In this document: positions 46,407 to 55,304 of the stretch, in pieces | Position numbering within the stretch: the stretch's first letter is position 1 | Layout: each line of letters starts with the position of its first letter | NCBI RefSeq assembly: GCF_947489255.1 | Contig: NZ_CANLCY010000004.1 | Span: forward strand, 558,001-622,000 | Reading direction: 5' to 3' | Length of the DNA stretch: 64,000 bases | Source of the DNA: an uncultured Microbacterium sp. | GTDB lineage: Bacteria; Actinomycetota; Actinomycetes; Actinomycetales; Microbacteriaceae | Notes under the pieces: model-generated | Seen by the model: the letters and a program-made list of their open reading frames with translations, nothing else | What the model was told of the DNA's origin: nothing | Database searches by the model: none | Translations under genes and position numbers: made by a program

Positions 46407-47360
46407 GTGCTCTGGGACCAGCACGCGTGCGCCGAGCTCGTCGAGACCGCCGACCTGACCGAACTGCACCGCTACCGCGGCGGCGGGGGCGGCCTGGTGT
46501 CGCTCAACGTCGGGTTCGCCCCGCACGGGCCCGAGGTCGCGGCATCCGTCCTGCGCTCGTTCCGCGCCCAGGTCGAGTCCATCGACGGGCTCGCGCTCGC
46601 GGCATCCGTCGATGACGTCGATCGGATCGCGGCCGCCGGCGACACGGCGGTCGTGTTCGACCTCGAAGACGTCGCCCCTCTCGGCGGCGACCTCGACGCG
46701 GTGGCCCGTCTCGCCGCTCTGGGCGTACGGACGCTCGGGCCCGTCTACAACCACGCCAACGCCGCCGGCGGCGGATGCCTCGACGCGGTCGACGACGGCC
46801 TCACCGCGTGGGGCCGCGACCTCGTCGCCGAGATGAACGCGCGCGGCATGGTGCCCGACGGTTCGCACGTGGGGGTGCGCACCACCTTCGACATGTGCAA
46901 GGCGTCGACCCGCCCGGTCGTGTTCAGCCACTCCAACCTGCGCGCCGTGTGGGATCACCCGCGCAACATCACCGACGACCAGGCCCGCGCGGTCGCCGAC
47001 ACCGGGGGAGTGGTGGGCGTGACCGGCGTCGGCATCTTCCTGGGGCCCAACACCCCGACGCTCGACGCGATGGTGCGCCACATCGACCACGCCGTCGGCG
47101 TCGTGGGCATCGAGCACGTGGGCGTCAGCACGGACTTCTCGTTCGACTGGGAGACCTTCCGCGACGTGCTGGCGACGAGCCCCGAGCTCTACGACGCGAG
47201 CTACACCGCGTGGGGACCGGTCGAATGGATGCCGCCGGAGACGTTCGTGGGTCTCGGCGCCGCCCTCGCGGCCCGAGGCTGGACCGACGCCGACATCGCC
47301 GCGGTGCTCGGCGGCAACTTCCGCCGCGTCGCGCTCGAGAGCTGGGAGGCTCACGCATGA
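46407..47360 (+). CDS. Membrane dipeptidase-like (M19) protein
   Basis: 317-residue TIM-barrel metallopeptidase-like protein of the renal dipeptidase family. The family's first metal motif is usually HxD; here the N-terminus reads DQHAC, so the second ligand is Cys or missing. FDLEDVAPL (Glu, about residue 95), FSHSNLRAV (His, about 176) and GVSTDFSFD (about 240) match. Such a variant may be inactive or have another metal. The GTG is 1 nt after trhO and the stop overlaps the acetyltransferase ATG. Confidence 0.85.
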   Translation: MLWDQHACAELVETADLTELHRYRGGGGGLVSLNVGFAPHGPEVAASVLRSFRAQVESIDGLALAASVDDVDRIAAAGDTAVVFDLEDVAPLGGDLDAVARLAALGVRTLGPVYNHANAAGGGCLDAVDDGLTAWGRDLVAEMNARGMVPDGSHVGVRTTFDMCKASTRPVVFSHSNLRAVWDHPRNITDDQARAVADTGGVVGVTGVGIFLGPNTPTLDAMVRHIDHAVGVVGIEHVGVSTDFSFDWETFRDVLATSPELYDASYTAWGPVEWMPPETFVGLGAALAARGWTDADIAAVLGGNFRRVALESWEAHA

Positions 47361-47857
47361 CCGAATTCCCCGACGACGCCGTTCTGCGCCGCGCCCGACC
47401 CGGTGACGAGAACGGCATCCTCGCCTGCATCCAGGCCCTCGCCGACTACGAGAAGGAGCCGGATGCCGTCGACAACACCGTCGAGATGCTCACGGCGACG
47501 TTGTTCGGCGACGACCCGAAGGCGTTCGCGTTCGTGGTCGACGGGGGCGACGGCGACATCCGGGCGATCGCGATCTGGTTCCTCACCTACTCCACGTGGA
47601 CGGGCAAGCACGGTATCTGGCTCGAAGACCTGTACGTGCACGAGGAGTACCGTTCGCTCGGCTACGGGGTCGCGTTGCTCTCGGCGCTCGCCGAGGAGTG
47701 CGTCCGCCGCGGGTACCCGCGGCTGGAGTGGACGGTGCTCGACTGGAACGAGCCCGCGATCGGCTTCTACCGCGCCCTCGGGGCGGAGGCGATGGAGGAG
47801 TGGACGACCCGCCGCGTGACGGGCGAGGCGCTGCAGGCGCTGGCTCAGCGGGGGTAG
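47357..47857 (+). CDS. GNAT-family acetyltransferase
   Basis: 166-residue N-acetyltransferase. The acetyl-CoA-binding part is visible in LEDLYVHEEYRSLGYGVALLSALAEE (about residues 90-115; core VHEEYRSLGYG), followed by the NEPAIGFYRALGAEAMEEW segment typical of diamine/spermidine-type GNATs (about 134-152). Substrate unknown. It is the last gene of the trhO-M19-GNAT unit, with ATGA overlap. Confidence 0.9.
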   Translation: MTEFPDDAVLRRARPGDENGILACIQALADYEKEPDAVDNTVEMLTATLFGDDPKAFAFVVDGGDGDIRAIAIWFLTYSTWTGKHGIWLEDLYVHEEYRSLGYGVALLSALAEECVRRGYPRLEWTVLDWNEPAIGFYRALGAEAMEEWTTRRVTGEALQALAQRG

Positions 47858-47901
47858 CCCGGGGGTTCTCGCCGCCCCGTTGTTTCGGCGACGGGGGTCG
47901 G

Positions 47902-47949
47902 GTTCGGGGCGTGATCTGCTCGTCGGGGCGGGAGATTCACGCCCCGAAC
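47902..47949. repeat. Inverted repeat (GTTCGGGGCGTGATCT / AGATTCACGCCCCGAAC)
   Basis: Arms 47902-47917 and 47933-47949 pair with one indel, in the convergent gap between the acetyltransferase and the FAD oxidoreductase genes. The right arm is followed by GACGAAAC, which reads GTTTCGTC on the other strand as in several terminators here. Confidence 0.75.
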
Positions 47950-48000
47950 GACGAAACCCGCCCCGAACGGCATCGCGTCGGGCCCGGCGGCGGCTACCGC

Positions 48001-49236
48001 TCAGCGCGAGAGATCTCGCAGCACCGCCTCCGCGGCGCGCTGCCCGGAGACGAGCGCGCCCTGGATCGACGCGGTGTCGCGATGGTCGCCCGCGACGTAA
48101 CGGCCGTCGCCGACCCGCACCGGGCGTCGAAGGCGCAGCGGCGGATCCTGCGCCGGAAGGGCCCCGGCGATGTCGTCGCGCCGGATCAGGCGCCAGGAGC
48201 GGGTGTCGGTCTCCCACACCTCCGCGAGCTGCTGCCGCACGGCGGCTTCGGTCGCGCCCGCGGCCAGGAGGCAGGTCGCCTCGATCAGGTGCCGGCCCCG
48301 CGGGGCGTAGGTCGGAGCCGTGTTCGTCATCACGGCGGTGTTGACCACGGGTCCACGGCGGCGACCGTCGACGCGCAGGGCCCCGTCGGTCGTCGGGGCC
48401 TCATCGGCGGCGAACCACCACGTCTGCAGGCCGCGGGGACGCGGCAGCGGCACGTCGAGCGAGGGGTCCAACCCGGTGGCGACGATCACGGAGCGCGCGG
48501 TCACGGCATCCCGGCCCTCGATGCCCACGTGCCAGCCGTGCGCGCGCCGGCGGGTCGAGACCACCCGGTGCGACAGTCGGATGCCGGCTCCCGCCCGTCG
48601 GGCGGTGTCGGCGAGCTGCGCGGGGAGGGCGCCGATGCCGGCGGCCGGAACCCCGGGCGCGCCCAGGGCGAAGCTGCGGATCAGCAGTCGCACGAACGCG
48701 TCGGACGTCTCCTGCCGGTCATCGGCGAGCACCCCCGCGAGGAAGGGCTCCAGCACGGCGTCGCGGAGCGGACCGCGCAGGCCCGCGCGGTCCCAGGCCT
48801 CGTCGAGCGTCCGGTCGGGCCCCCGCTTCGCCGCCCGCGCCGACACGACGACAGGACCCGCCCATCGCAGGAGGGCGACGGCATCCGCGGGACGCACGAG
48901 ACCGCTGGCGAGCGTGGCGGGCACCGAGGAGGGGTGCCGCAGCGGATGCGCGAGGCGAACAACCCGGTCGTCCACCCGCACGCCGACCGCCACGGGGAAG
49001 CGCCGCAACGCGAGCGCGGGCACATCGACCCAGCGCCGGATCGCGGGGTAGGCCGGGTTGAGCACGTGGAACCCGCGGTCGAGGCGGAAGCCGTCGACGA
49101 CGTCGGTGCGCTCCCGCCCGCCCACGGCGTCGCCCGCCTCGAGCACGACGACGTCGCGCCCGGCCTCGGCGAGCCGGGTCGCGGCACGCAGCCCCGCCAG
49201 GCCCGCACCGACCACGATCACGTCGTACTCGCTCAT
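48001..49236 (-). CDS. FAD-dependent oxidoreductase, phytoene desaturase-like
   Basis: 411-residue flavoprotein. It begins with a dinucleotide-binding motif VVGAGLAGLRAATRLAEAG and the ribose-binding acidic end VLEAGDAVGGRERT (about residues 8-45). The C-terminal motif RVGDGRYVAGDHRDTASIQGA (about 380-400) is the usual FAD-diphosphate segment of amine-oxidase/phytoene-desaturase relatives. No carotenoid genes adjoin, so its substrate is open. TAGGCT lies 7 nt before the ATG. Confidence 0.87.
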   Translation of the reverse strand: MSEYDVIVVGAGLAGLRAATRLAEAGRDVVVLEAGDAVGGRERTDVVDGFRLDRGFHVLNPAYPAIRRWVDVPALALRRFPVAVGVRVDDRVVRLAHPLRHPSSVPATLASGLVRPADAVALLRWAGPVVVSARAAKRGPDRTLDEAWDRAGLRGPLRDAVLEPFLAGVLADDRQETSDAFVRLLIRSFALGAPGVPAAGIGALPAQLADTARRAGAGIRLSHRVVSTRRRAHGWHVGIEGRDAVTARSVIVATGLDPSLDVPLPRPRGLQTWWFAADEAPTTDGALRVDGRRRGPVVNTAVMTNTAPTYAPRGRHLIEATCLLAAGATEAAVRQQLAEVWETDTRSWRLIRRDDIAGALPAQDPPLRLRRPVRVGDGRYVAGDHRDTASIQGALVSGQRAAEAVLRDLSR

Positions 49237-49242
49237 GCTGCG

Positions 49243-49248
49243 AGCCTA
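49243..49248 (-). promoter_or_regulatory. -10 element for the leaderless FAD oxidoreductase gene
   Basis: On the minus strand TAGGCT ends 7 nt before the ATG (49234-49236). Confidence 0.5.
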
Positions 49249-49387
49249 CGAAGGGCGTCGGCCCCGGCCCCCGGGGTTGCGGGCGCGGGGCCGCTGCGTC
49301 GAGTGTCCGCGACACGCCCCATCGGACCGGCGCCCGGCGGTGTGTTCCGGACGCCCGGCGGCGGGCCACGACGTGCGGGAACGGCAG

Positions 49388-49420
49388 AGGGCCCGGATGC
49401 CGTGCGGCGATCCGGGCCCT
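49388..49420 (-). terminator. Terminator of msrB-msrA
   Basis: Perfect 11-bp stem AGGGCCCGGAT/ATCCGGGCCCT, 11 bp past the msrA stop. The 5' arm contains a GGATGCC heptamer. Confidence 0.8.
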
Positions 49421-49430
49421 CGTCGTCGAT

Positions 49431-49985
49431 CTATGCGGAGGCTTCCTCGCGCTTGGGCAGCACCCAACCGGGGCGCACGAAGTGGCACGTGTACCCGTTG
49501 GGGATGCGGATCAGGTAGTCCTGGTGCTCGGGCTCGGCCTCCCAGAAGGGCGCCTCGGGCTCGATGGTCGTGACGACCTTCGCGGGCCAGATGCCCGACG
49601 CGTCGACGTCGGCGATCGTGTCGCGCGCGACCTTCTCCTGCTCGGGGGAGAGCGGGAAGATCGCCGAGCGGTAGCTCGTTCCGATGTCGTTGCCCTGACG
49701 GTTCAGGGTCGACGGGTCGTGGATCTGGAAGAAGAACGCCAGGATGTCGCGATACGTCGTCTTCGAGGGATCGAACACGATCTCGACCGCCTCGGCGTGG
49801 CCGGGGTGGTTGCGGTAGGTCGCGTGGTCGTTCTGCCCGCCGGTGTACCCGACGCGGGTGTCGAGGACGCCGGGCTGGCGGCGGATGAGGTCTTCGACGC
49901 CCCAGAAGCAGCCGCCCGCGAGGACGGCGGTCTCGGTGCCGGGGCGGCGGGTGATCTCGCCGGAGTCGGAAGGTCCGCTGGTCAT
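49431..49985 (-). CDS. msrA: Peptide-methionine (S)-S-oxide reductase
   Basis: 184-residue enzyme reducing the S-epimer of methionine sulfoxide in proteins. The catalytic motif GGCFWGVED is near residue 24. The recycling cysteine used by many MsrA enzymes may be the one in YTCHFV near residue 167. The ATG at 49985 is chosen because AAAAGGAG lies just upstream; a longer in-frame start overlaps msrB. It follows msrB with a 38-bp gap in one operon. Confidence 0.95.
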   Translation of the reverse strand: MTSGPSDSGEITRRPGTETAVLAGGCFWGVEDLIRRQPGVLDTRVGYTGGQNDHATYRNHPGHAEAVEIVFDPSKTTYRDILAFFFQIHDPSTLNRQGNDIGTSYRSAIFPLSPEQEKVARDTIADVDASGIWPAKVVTTIEPEAPFWEAEPEHQDYLIRIPNGYTCHFVRPGWVLPKREEASA

Positions 49986-50023
49986 GCTGGTACTCCTTTT
50001 GCGGTTGCGGAAGGGGAAGAGGT

Positions 50024-50482
50024 TCACGAGGCGCGGCTTTCGCGGAACAGCGGGAGGTAGGCCCCGTAGCCCTGCTCTTCGAGCTCGTTCACGGGGACGA
50101 AGCGCATCGCGGCCGAGTTCATGCAGTATCTCAGCCCGCCGGCCTCGCGCGGGCCGTCGTCGAAGAGGTGCCCGAGGTGGCTGTCGGCTCCCGCGGAGCG
50201 CACCTCGGTGCGCGTCATCCAGAGCGAGCGGTCGGTCTTGTTCACGACGGCGGCGTCGTCGATCGGCTTGGTGAAGCTCGGCCAGCCCGAGCCGCTCTCG
50301 AACTTGTCGGTCGAGGAGAACAGGGGCTGCCCCGACACGACGTCGACGTAGATGCCGTCCTCATGGTTGTCCCAGTACTCGTTGCGGAACGGCGGTTCGG
50401 TGGCGTCGTCCTGCGTGACGGCGAACTGGCGGTCGGTGAGGCGGCTGAGCGCCTCCGACGTCTTCCGGTACTCCGTGCTCAC
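50024..50482 (-). CDS. msrB: Peptide-methionine (R)-S-oxide reductase
   Basis: 152-residue enzyme for the R-epimer of methionine sulfoxide. Diagnostic segments are GSGWPSF (about residue 64), [11 protein letters not shown] (about 98-108) and the catalytic cysteine in RYCMNSAAM (about residue 118). The two CxxC zinc pairs of many MsrB proteins are absent, so it is the zinc-free type. First gene of the msrB-msrA operon, with a GAAGGGAC ribosome binding site. Confidence 0.95.
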   Translation of the reverse strand: MSTEYRKTSEALSRLTDRQFAVTQDDATEPPFRNEYWDNHEDGIYVDVVSGQPLFSSTDKFESGSGWPSFTKPIDDAAVVNKTDRSLWMTRTEVRSAGADSHLGHLFDDGPREAGGLRYCMNSAAMRFVPVNELEEQGYGAYLPLFRESRAS

Positions 50483-50640
50483 GGTTCGTGTCCCTTCGTC
50501 ATGACGACCGGTGCCGGCCGTCAGTGAAGAGAACGCCGATCGGGCCCGATTTGGTCCCGCCGGGCTGGGAGCGGCCTGTGAGTTCCGTGACCACCTCGGA
50601 TGCCGAGGGCAAGCCCCGCCGCCGCGCCCGGGGCCGCGGT

Positions 50641-50646
50641 TAGCGT
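50641..50646 (+). promoter_or_regulatory. Candidate -10 element for the SDR gene at 50674
   Basis: TAGCGT about 28 nt upstream of the ATG; AGGAGG lies in the leader (50665-50670). Confidence 0.45.
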
Positions 50647-50673
50647 GGCTTCATCACGACCCAGGAGGTTTCC

Positions 50674-51501
50674 ATGACCCGCACGATCGTCATCACCGGA
50701 GCGAGCGACGGCATCGGGGCCGCTTCGGCGAAGCAGCTCGCGCAGCTCGGCGAAGAGGTGGTCGTGGTGGGACGCAACCCCGACAAGACCGCTCGCGTCG
50801 CGCGCACGCTCGGAGCGGATTCGTTCGTCGCCGACTTCAGCGACCTGGGGCAGGTGCGCGAGCTCGCGGCATCCCTCCTCGAGAAATACCCGCGCATCGA
50901 CGTGCTCGCCAACAACGCCGGGGGCGTGTTCGGCGAGCGCACGCTCACCGCGGACGGCTACGAGATGACCTTCCAGGTCAACCACCTCGCGCCGTTCCTG
51001 CTGACGAACCTCCTGCTCGAGCGGCTGATCGCCTCCGATGCTTCGGTGATCCAGACCTCGAGCGCCGCGGCGAAGCTCTTCCCCCGGTTCGACATCGACG
51101 ACCTGCAGGGCGCTCGCCGCTATTCGTCGACGAGCGCGTACGGCAACGCCAAGCTCGCGAACGTGCTCTTCACGAAGGAACTGAACCGTCGCTTCGGCGA
51201 TCAGGGTCTGTCGGCGGTGGCCTTCCACCCGGGGGTGATCGCGTCGAACTTCGGTGCCTCCAGCAACGGGCCGTGGAAGTTCCTGTACAGCGGGCCCATC
51301 GCCCAGCGTCTGATGACCTCGACCTCGGTGGGCGGCGCGCGCCTGACGTGGCTCGCGCTCGGCAAGCCCGGCGTCGACTGGACCCCCGGAGGCTTCTACT
51401 CGAACAACAAGCCCGCCGCGACCAACCGCATCGCCGATGACCCCCTGGTCGCGCGGCAGTTGTGGGAGCGCAGCGAAGTGCTGGTCGGCCTCGACGACTG
51501 A
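50674..51501 (+). CDS. Short-chain dehydrogenase/reductase
   Basis: 275-residue classical SDR. The cofactor motif TGASDGIG (residues 8-15) and NNAGG (about 87), the Ser of VIQTSSAA (about 128), and the YSSTSAYGNAKLAN segment with Tyr and Lys (about 150-163) are intact. Basic residues after the second strand (GRNPDKTAR) suggest NADP. The protein resembles retinol-dehydrogenase-like SDRs; substrate unknown. The AGGAGG site is strong. Confidence 0.9.
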   Translation: MTRTIVITGASDGIGAASAKQLAQLGEEVVVVGRNPDKTARVARTLGADSFVADFSDLGQVRELAASLLEKYPRIDVLANNAGGVFGERTLTADGYEMTFQVNHLAPFLLTNLLLERLIASDASVIQTSSAAAKLFPRFDIDDLQGARRYSSTSAYGNAKLANVLFTKELNRRFGDQGLSAVAFHPGVIASNFGASSNGPWKFLYSGPIAQRLMTSTSVGGARLTWLALGKPGVDWTPGGFYSNNKPAATNRIADDPLVARQLWERSEVLVGLDD

Positions 51502-51628
51502 TCAGCGCGTGCGGCGTCTGCGCGGTCTTCTCCGCAGAGATCGCTCCGAGGGCGAGTGCGAAGAATCGCTCGAGGCGCTCCCGGGCCGACGGAACCGTCA
51601 GCTGTCTCGATAGAGGCGGGTCCGCCCC

Positions 51629-51985
51629 TCACCCGCGGGGCGGATCAGGTGCGTCTTCCGGGTGGGCGGCAGGCCCGAGAAGAGCGCTCAGACGCGCGCG
51701 GATGACGGCTACGGCCTCCGTCCGGCTGCGGCCCGAGTGCGGTTGCTCCGCGAGCTCGATCGCGATCTCGGTCAAGAGCGCCGTTCCCAGGAAGAGATCG
51801 GCCCCGCCGGCGATGCGCAGATCTTCATCGGACGCGTGTCCGACCTGCAGCATCACCGCGGGAGACCCGAAGTGGCGCGCCACCTCGGCCCTTTTCTCGG
51901 CACTGACCTTCCAGAACGGGCGTTCCATCGCGACGCAGCGGTCGAGGATGTTCGACAGGAGTTCGTGCGCGTCACTCTTGGGCAT
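51629..51985 (-). CDS. Hypothetical protein, second gene of an overlapping pair
   Basis: 118-residue acidic, helical protein of unknown function with a MPKSDAHELL start, a cysteine near residue 17 and SPAVMLQVGHASDEDLRIAGG in the middle. No membrane segment or catalytic motif is visible. Its ATG lies 14 bp inside the preceding gene's end, so the two are translated together. Lies opposite the WYL regulator. Confidence 0.65.
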   Translation of the reverse strand: MPKSDAHELLSNILDRCVAMERPFWKVSAEKRAEVARHFGSPAVMLQVGHASDEDLRIAGGADLFLGTALLTEIAIELAEQPHSGRSRTEAVAVIRARLSALLGPAAHPEDAPDPPRG

Positions 51986-52406
51986 CTGTCGTCCTTCCGC
52001 TCGACGAGTTCGGCGAAGCGGGTTCTCCCGCCGTGCGACGCCCGCTTGCGCGGTCCCACTCCCGTGACGTCCCCCGCAGAGAAGCGCAGAGATCGCCGGC
52101 GACGACGAGTTCGGCCGCGAGCCCCGCCGGCGCGTGCGGCGACATCACGACGTCGTCGGCGCCACCGGCGAGGGCCGCCTGCCACAGGGGCTCGTCGTAT
52201 CCGCGAGGTTCGAGGGAGACCGAGCCGCCGCCGTGAAGGATCTGCACGACGACGAGGCCGGTGTCGCGTCCGTCCGAGTCCTTCTGCTCCGCGACGCGGA
52301 CCCGGCTCACGATCGGGTGCCCCAGACCGATGAATTCCTGCACCCACTCCCGTAACTGCACGCGAGAACGGCGCGGAGGTGAGTCCTCGATGCGCTCGTG
52401 TTCCAC
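51972..52406 (-). CDS. Hypothetical protein, first gene of an overlapping pair
   Basis: 144-residue protein of unknown function. After RVQLREWVQEFIGLGHPIVSRV (about residues 15-36), it has a beta-rich middle and a hydrophobic SPHAPAGLAAELVVAG segment (about 90-105), then a low-complexity C-terminus. A GTG start is used; TAAGCT lies 7 nt upstream and overlaps a palindrome. The neighbouring divergent WYL regulator may control this pair. I do not recognise the family. Confidence 0.6.
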   Translation of the reverse strand: MEHERIEDSPPRRSRVQLREWVQEFIGLGHPIVSRVRVAEQKDSDGRDTGLVVVQILHGGGSVSLEPRGYDEPLWQAALAGGADDVVMSPHAPAGLAAELVVAGDLCASLRGTSREWDRASGRRTAGEPASPNSSSGRTTDAQE

Positions 52407-52412
52407 GACGTC

Positions 52413-52428
52413 AGCTTACGCCGTAAGC
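52413..52428 (-). promoter_or_regulatory. -10 element and overlapping palindrome before the hypothetical pair
   Basis: The minus-strand TAAGCT (52413-52418) ends 7 nt before the GTG. It overlaps the perfect inverted repeat GCTTACG-C-CGTAAGC at 52414-52428, a likely operator. Confidence 0.5.
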
Positions 52429-52589
52429 GGATCTGGTCGGGGCGATGCCGAACCTCTCATCCCCGCCGACCGGGAGAGGCGACCGCGTCCCTCCACGCAT
52501 GAAGAGCCGGTCGTGAGTCCGATCTGCGCGACCGTCTCGTGCAGGCGTCGCGGAGTGCTCGAGGTCAGGGGGCGTCCGATGATGGGGGA

Positions 52590-53285
52590 GTGAACCGCAC
52601 GGATCGTCTCTATGGCTTGGTGGAAGAACTGCGGGCCGTCTCGCCGCGTCCGCGGAGTGCGCGGCGTCTCGCAGAACGGTTCGAGGTGTCGGTGCGCACC
52701 ATCGAGCGAGACCTCGTGGCGCTGCAGCAGTCGGGTCTGCCGATCTGGGCGGAGCCCGGCCGCACAGGTGGGTACGTGATCGATGCGTCCGCGACGCTGG
52801 GGCCGGCGGGGTTCACGCTCGACGAGGCGCTGGCGGTGCTGATCGGGCTCGGCACCCTCGGGCGAAGCCCCTTCCGGCACTCCGCCCGCACCGCTGCCCG
52901 CAAGATGCTGGCGGTCCTGCCGGACGGCGAGGCGGCGCGCGCCAGCGCCCTCGCGTCCCGCGTGCATTTCCTCGAGGGTGAGGACGACGTCGCCGCCCCG
53001 CCCGAGTTCGCTGCGGCCCTGCGCGCCGATCGCGTCGTGCGCCTGCGCTACCAGGATGCCGGCGGCACGGAATCCGTCCGCGAGGTCGAGCCCCTCGGGT
53101 CCATCGGCAAGGAGGGACAGTGGTACCTCATCGCCTGGTGCCGCTTGCGGCACGGGGTGCGAGCCTTCCGGGGAGACCGGATGCTGACGATCGAGGTGAC
53201 CGAGGAGCGACCCCCGCAGCGGGCACTGCGTGCCACCGACCTCGCGATCCCCTACGGACGGTTGCGGTCGGCGATCGAGGACTGA
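52590..53285 (+). CDS. WYL-domain transcriptional regulator
   Basis: 231-residue DeoR/PafB-type regulator. The winged-helix N-terminus reads RTDRLYGLVEELRAVSPR, with the recognition helix around VRTIERDLVALQQSG (about residues 35-49). The C-terminal WYL domain includes GQWYLIAWCRLRHGVRAFRGDRM (about residues 174-196; core WYLIAWC, R-x-FR-x-DR), the ligand-binding signature. The GTG start is preceded by GGGGGA. It may control the adjacent VOC protein, the divergent hypothetical pair, or both. Confidence 0.9.
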   Translation: MNRTDRLYGLVEELRAVSPRPRSARRLAERFEVSVRTIERDLVALQQSGLPIWAEPGRTGGYVIDASATLGPAGFTLDEALAVLIGLGTLGRSPFRHSARTAARKMLAVLPDGEAARASALASRVHFLEGEDDVAAPPEFAAALRADRVVRLRYQDAGGTESVREVEPLGSIGKEGQWYLIAWCRLRHGVRAFRGDRMLTIEVTEERPPQRALRATDLAIPYGRLRSAIED

Positions 53286-53378
53286 ACGGGAGGGACTTCG
53301 CGAAACACCGACAGGACGGTGTCGCGCTCACCGGTGAGGCTGGAGCTCTCATCCCACCGACTCCGCCGAAGGAACCTC

Positions 53379-53753
53379 ATGTCGTTCGCCTCCATCCGTA
53401 TCGTCACCGATGACCTCGACGCCCTCGTCGCGTTCTACGAGCGGGTCACCGGTCAGCAGGCCGAACGGCCCGCCCCCGTCTTCGCGCAGTTCAGCGGCCC
53501 CGGCGCCACCCTCGCGATCGCGAGCACCGCCACGACCGCGATGCTCGACGGAGCCCTCGAACCCGCCGCGAACCGCTCCGTCTTCATCGAGTTCGCGGTC
53601 GCCGACGTCGACGCCGCGTTCGCAGCGCTGCAGTCACCCCGGCAGGACGTCGTCCTCGAACCGACCACGATGCCGTGGGGCAACCGATCGGCGCTCGTGC
53701 GCGACCCCGACGGGAACGTCGTGAACCTCTTCAGCGCGCCCGTGGAGAGCTGA
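53379..53753 (+). CDS. VOC-family (glyoxalase/bleomycin resistance-like) protein
   Basis: 124-residue vicinal-oxygen-chelate protein. The beta-alpha-beta repeat is visible in RIVTDDLDALVAFYERVTG (about residues 7-25) and again in FIEFAVADVDAAFAAL (about 67-82), ending in ALVRDPDGNVVNLFSA. It might be a dioxygenase, isomerase or resistance protein; none can be named. It starts 93 bp behind the WYL regulator and has a GAAGGAA ribosome binding site. Confidence 0.87.
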   Translation: MSFASIRIVTDDLDALVAFYERVTGQQAERPAPVFAQFSGPGATLAIASTATTAMLDGALEPAANRSVFIEFAVADVDAAFAALQSPRQDVVLEPTTMPWGNRSALVRDPDGNVVNLFSAPVES

Positions 53754-53856
53754 CGCCCGGCGCTCGGCGCCCGGGCATGCGCCGAAGAAAGCTACGCGTT
53801 CGCTATGCATCACCCCCGAGTGCCCCATTCTTGGAGCCGTCTGGGGAGCGCCCGGG

Positions 53857-53862
53857 CACGCT
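53857..53862 (+). promoter_or_regulatory. Candidate -10 element for the ferric-reductase-like gene
   Basis: CACGCT (nAnnnT) ends 7 nt before the ATG at 53869, with no ribosome binding site. Confidence 0.35.
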
Positions 53863-53868
53863 GAGCGC

Positions 53869-55293
53869 ATGACCGCAGCCCCCGCCCTCGCCGCTCCGCC
53901 CGCCGCCGTTCCCGCGCGCCGCGCGGAGTGGCAGCGCTCGCAGGGCCGAGCCGCGTGGAACCTCGCCGCGATCGTCGCCGTCTGGGCGACGAGCCTCGTC
54001 GTCGTGGCCGTGTGGGTCGCGGGCGGAGAGGTGCAGTCGCTGGCGGCCGGGGGAGCGGACACGCTCAACGCCCTCGGTCGCGCCGCGGGTCTGGCATCCG
54101 CCAATCTGCTCTTCTACCAGGTGCTGCTGATGGCGCGCGTGCCGCTGTTCGAACGCGGCTTCGGGCGCGACGGCATCACCCGCATGCACCGGATCGTCGG
54201 CTTCTGGTCGTTCGCGCTCTTCTCGGCCCACATCGGGCTGCAGATCCTCGGCTACGCGGTGCAGGCGGGCATCAACCCGCTCGAACAGGCGTGGCAGTTC
54301 GTGTGGGATTACCCGGGCATGCTGCTGGCGACCGCGGGCACGGGTCTGCTGCTGCTCGTCGTGGTGACCTCGATGCGCAAAGCCCGCCGGCGCCTGCGGT
54401 ACGAGTCCTGGCACCTGCTGCACCTGTACGGCTACCTCGGCGTCGGACTCGCGATCCCGCACATGCTGTGGACGGGTGCCGACTTCACCGTCTCGCCCGC
54501 CGCGACCTCGTACTGGTGGGCGATGTGGGGCGTCACGGTGGCGACAATCGTCGTCTTCCGGCTCGGGCTTCCGCTGGCGAGGTCGTTGCGCCACGGCATC
54601 CGCGTCGGCGCCGTCGAACGCGACGGCCGCAGCGGCGTCTCGGTGCGGATGACCGGACGCCGGATCGACGCGCTGAGGGCCCGCGGCGGACAGTTCTTCG
54701 TCTGGCGCTTCCTCGACGGCGCGGGCTGGACGCGCGGACACCCCTTCTCGCTCGCCACCGACCCCGCCGATGGCGAGCTCGTGATCTCGGCCCGCTTCGT
54801 CGGCGACGGCACCCACCGCCTCGCGACTCTGCGCCCCGGTACGCGGGTGCTCATCGAGGGGCCCTACGGCACGATGACCGCCGACGAACGCCGCGGCGGA
54901 CACCTGCTCATGATCGGCGCCGGTGCGGGCGTCGCGCCCCTGGTCGCCATCCTCGAGGAGGCCGAGTGGGCGCCGGGGGAGGCGACGCTGATCGTGCGCG
55001 ACCACACCGCCGACGACGCCCTGCGCGTCGGCGCCATCGACCGCCTCGTCCGCGAACGCGGGCTGCGCCACGCGCCGCTTCCCGGCCCCCGGGCCCGCAC
55101 GACCTCGCCATGGCTGCCCGCCTCGCACGCGCAGTGGGCGGGGGCCGACCTCATCCGCTACGTCTCGCCGCTGCCCGCCGAGACCGACGTGTTCCTGTGC
55201 GGACCGCAGCCCTGGATGGATGCCGTGCGCACCGACCTCCGCCGCGCCGGCGTCCCCGCCGAGCGTGTCCACCTCGAAGCCTTCACCGTCTGA
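53869..55293 (+). CDS. Ferric reductase-like transmembrane flavoprotein
   Basis: 474-residue membrane oxidoreductase. Six hydrophobic segments occupy about residues 25-240, with candidate haem histidines in RMHRIVGFW and FSAHIGLQI (helix 3 area) and HLLHLYGY plus IPHMLW (later helices). A ferredoxin-reductase-type FAD/NAD(P) module follows, with HPFSLATDP (about residue 290), GAGAGVAPL (about 352) and a CGPQPWMD end (about 445). It moves electrons from NAD(P)H across the membrane, as in FRE/NOX-type enzymes. It heads the operon with the FMN-binding protein and ApbE. Confidence 0.9.
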   Translation: MTAAPALAAPPAAVPARRAEWQRSQGRAAWNLAAIVAVWATSLVVVAVWVAGGEVQSLAAGGADTLNALGRAAGLASANLLFYQVLLMARVPLFERGFGRDGITRMHRIVGFWSFALFSAHIGLQILGYAVQAGINPLEQAWQFVWDYPGMLLATAGTGLLLLVVVTSMRKARRRLRYESWHLLHLYGYLGVGLAIPHMLWTGADFTVSPAATSYWWAMWGVTVATIVVFRLGLPLARSLRHGIRVGAVERDGRSGVSVRMTGRRIDALRARGGQFFVWRFLDGAGWTRGHPFSLATDPADGELVISARFVGDGTHRLATLRPGTRVLIEGPYGTMTADERRGGHLLMIGAGAGVAPLVAILEEAEWAPGEATLIVRDHTADDALRVGAIDRLVRERGLRHAPLPGPRARTTSPWLPASHAQWAGADLIRYVSPLPAETDVFLCGPQPWMDAVRTDLRRAGVPAERVHLEAFTV

Positions 55294-55304
55294 GGAGACC
55301 CGCG

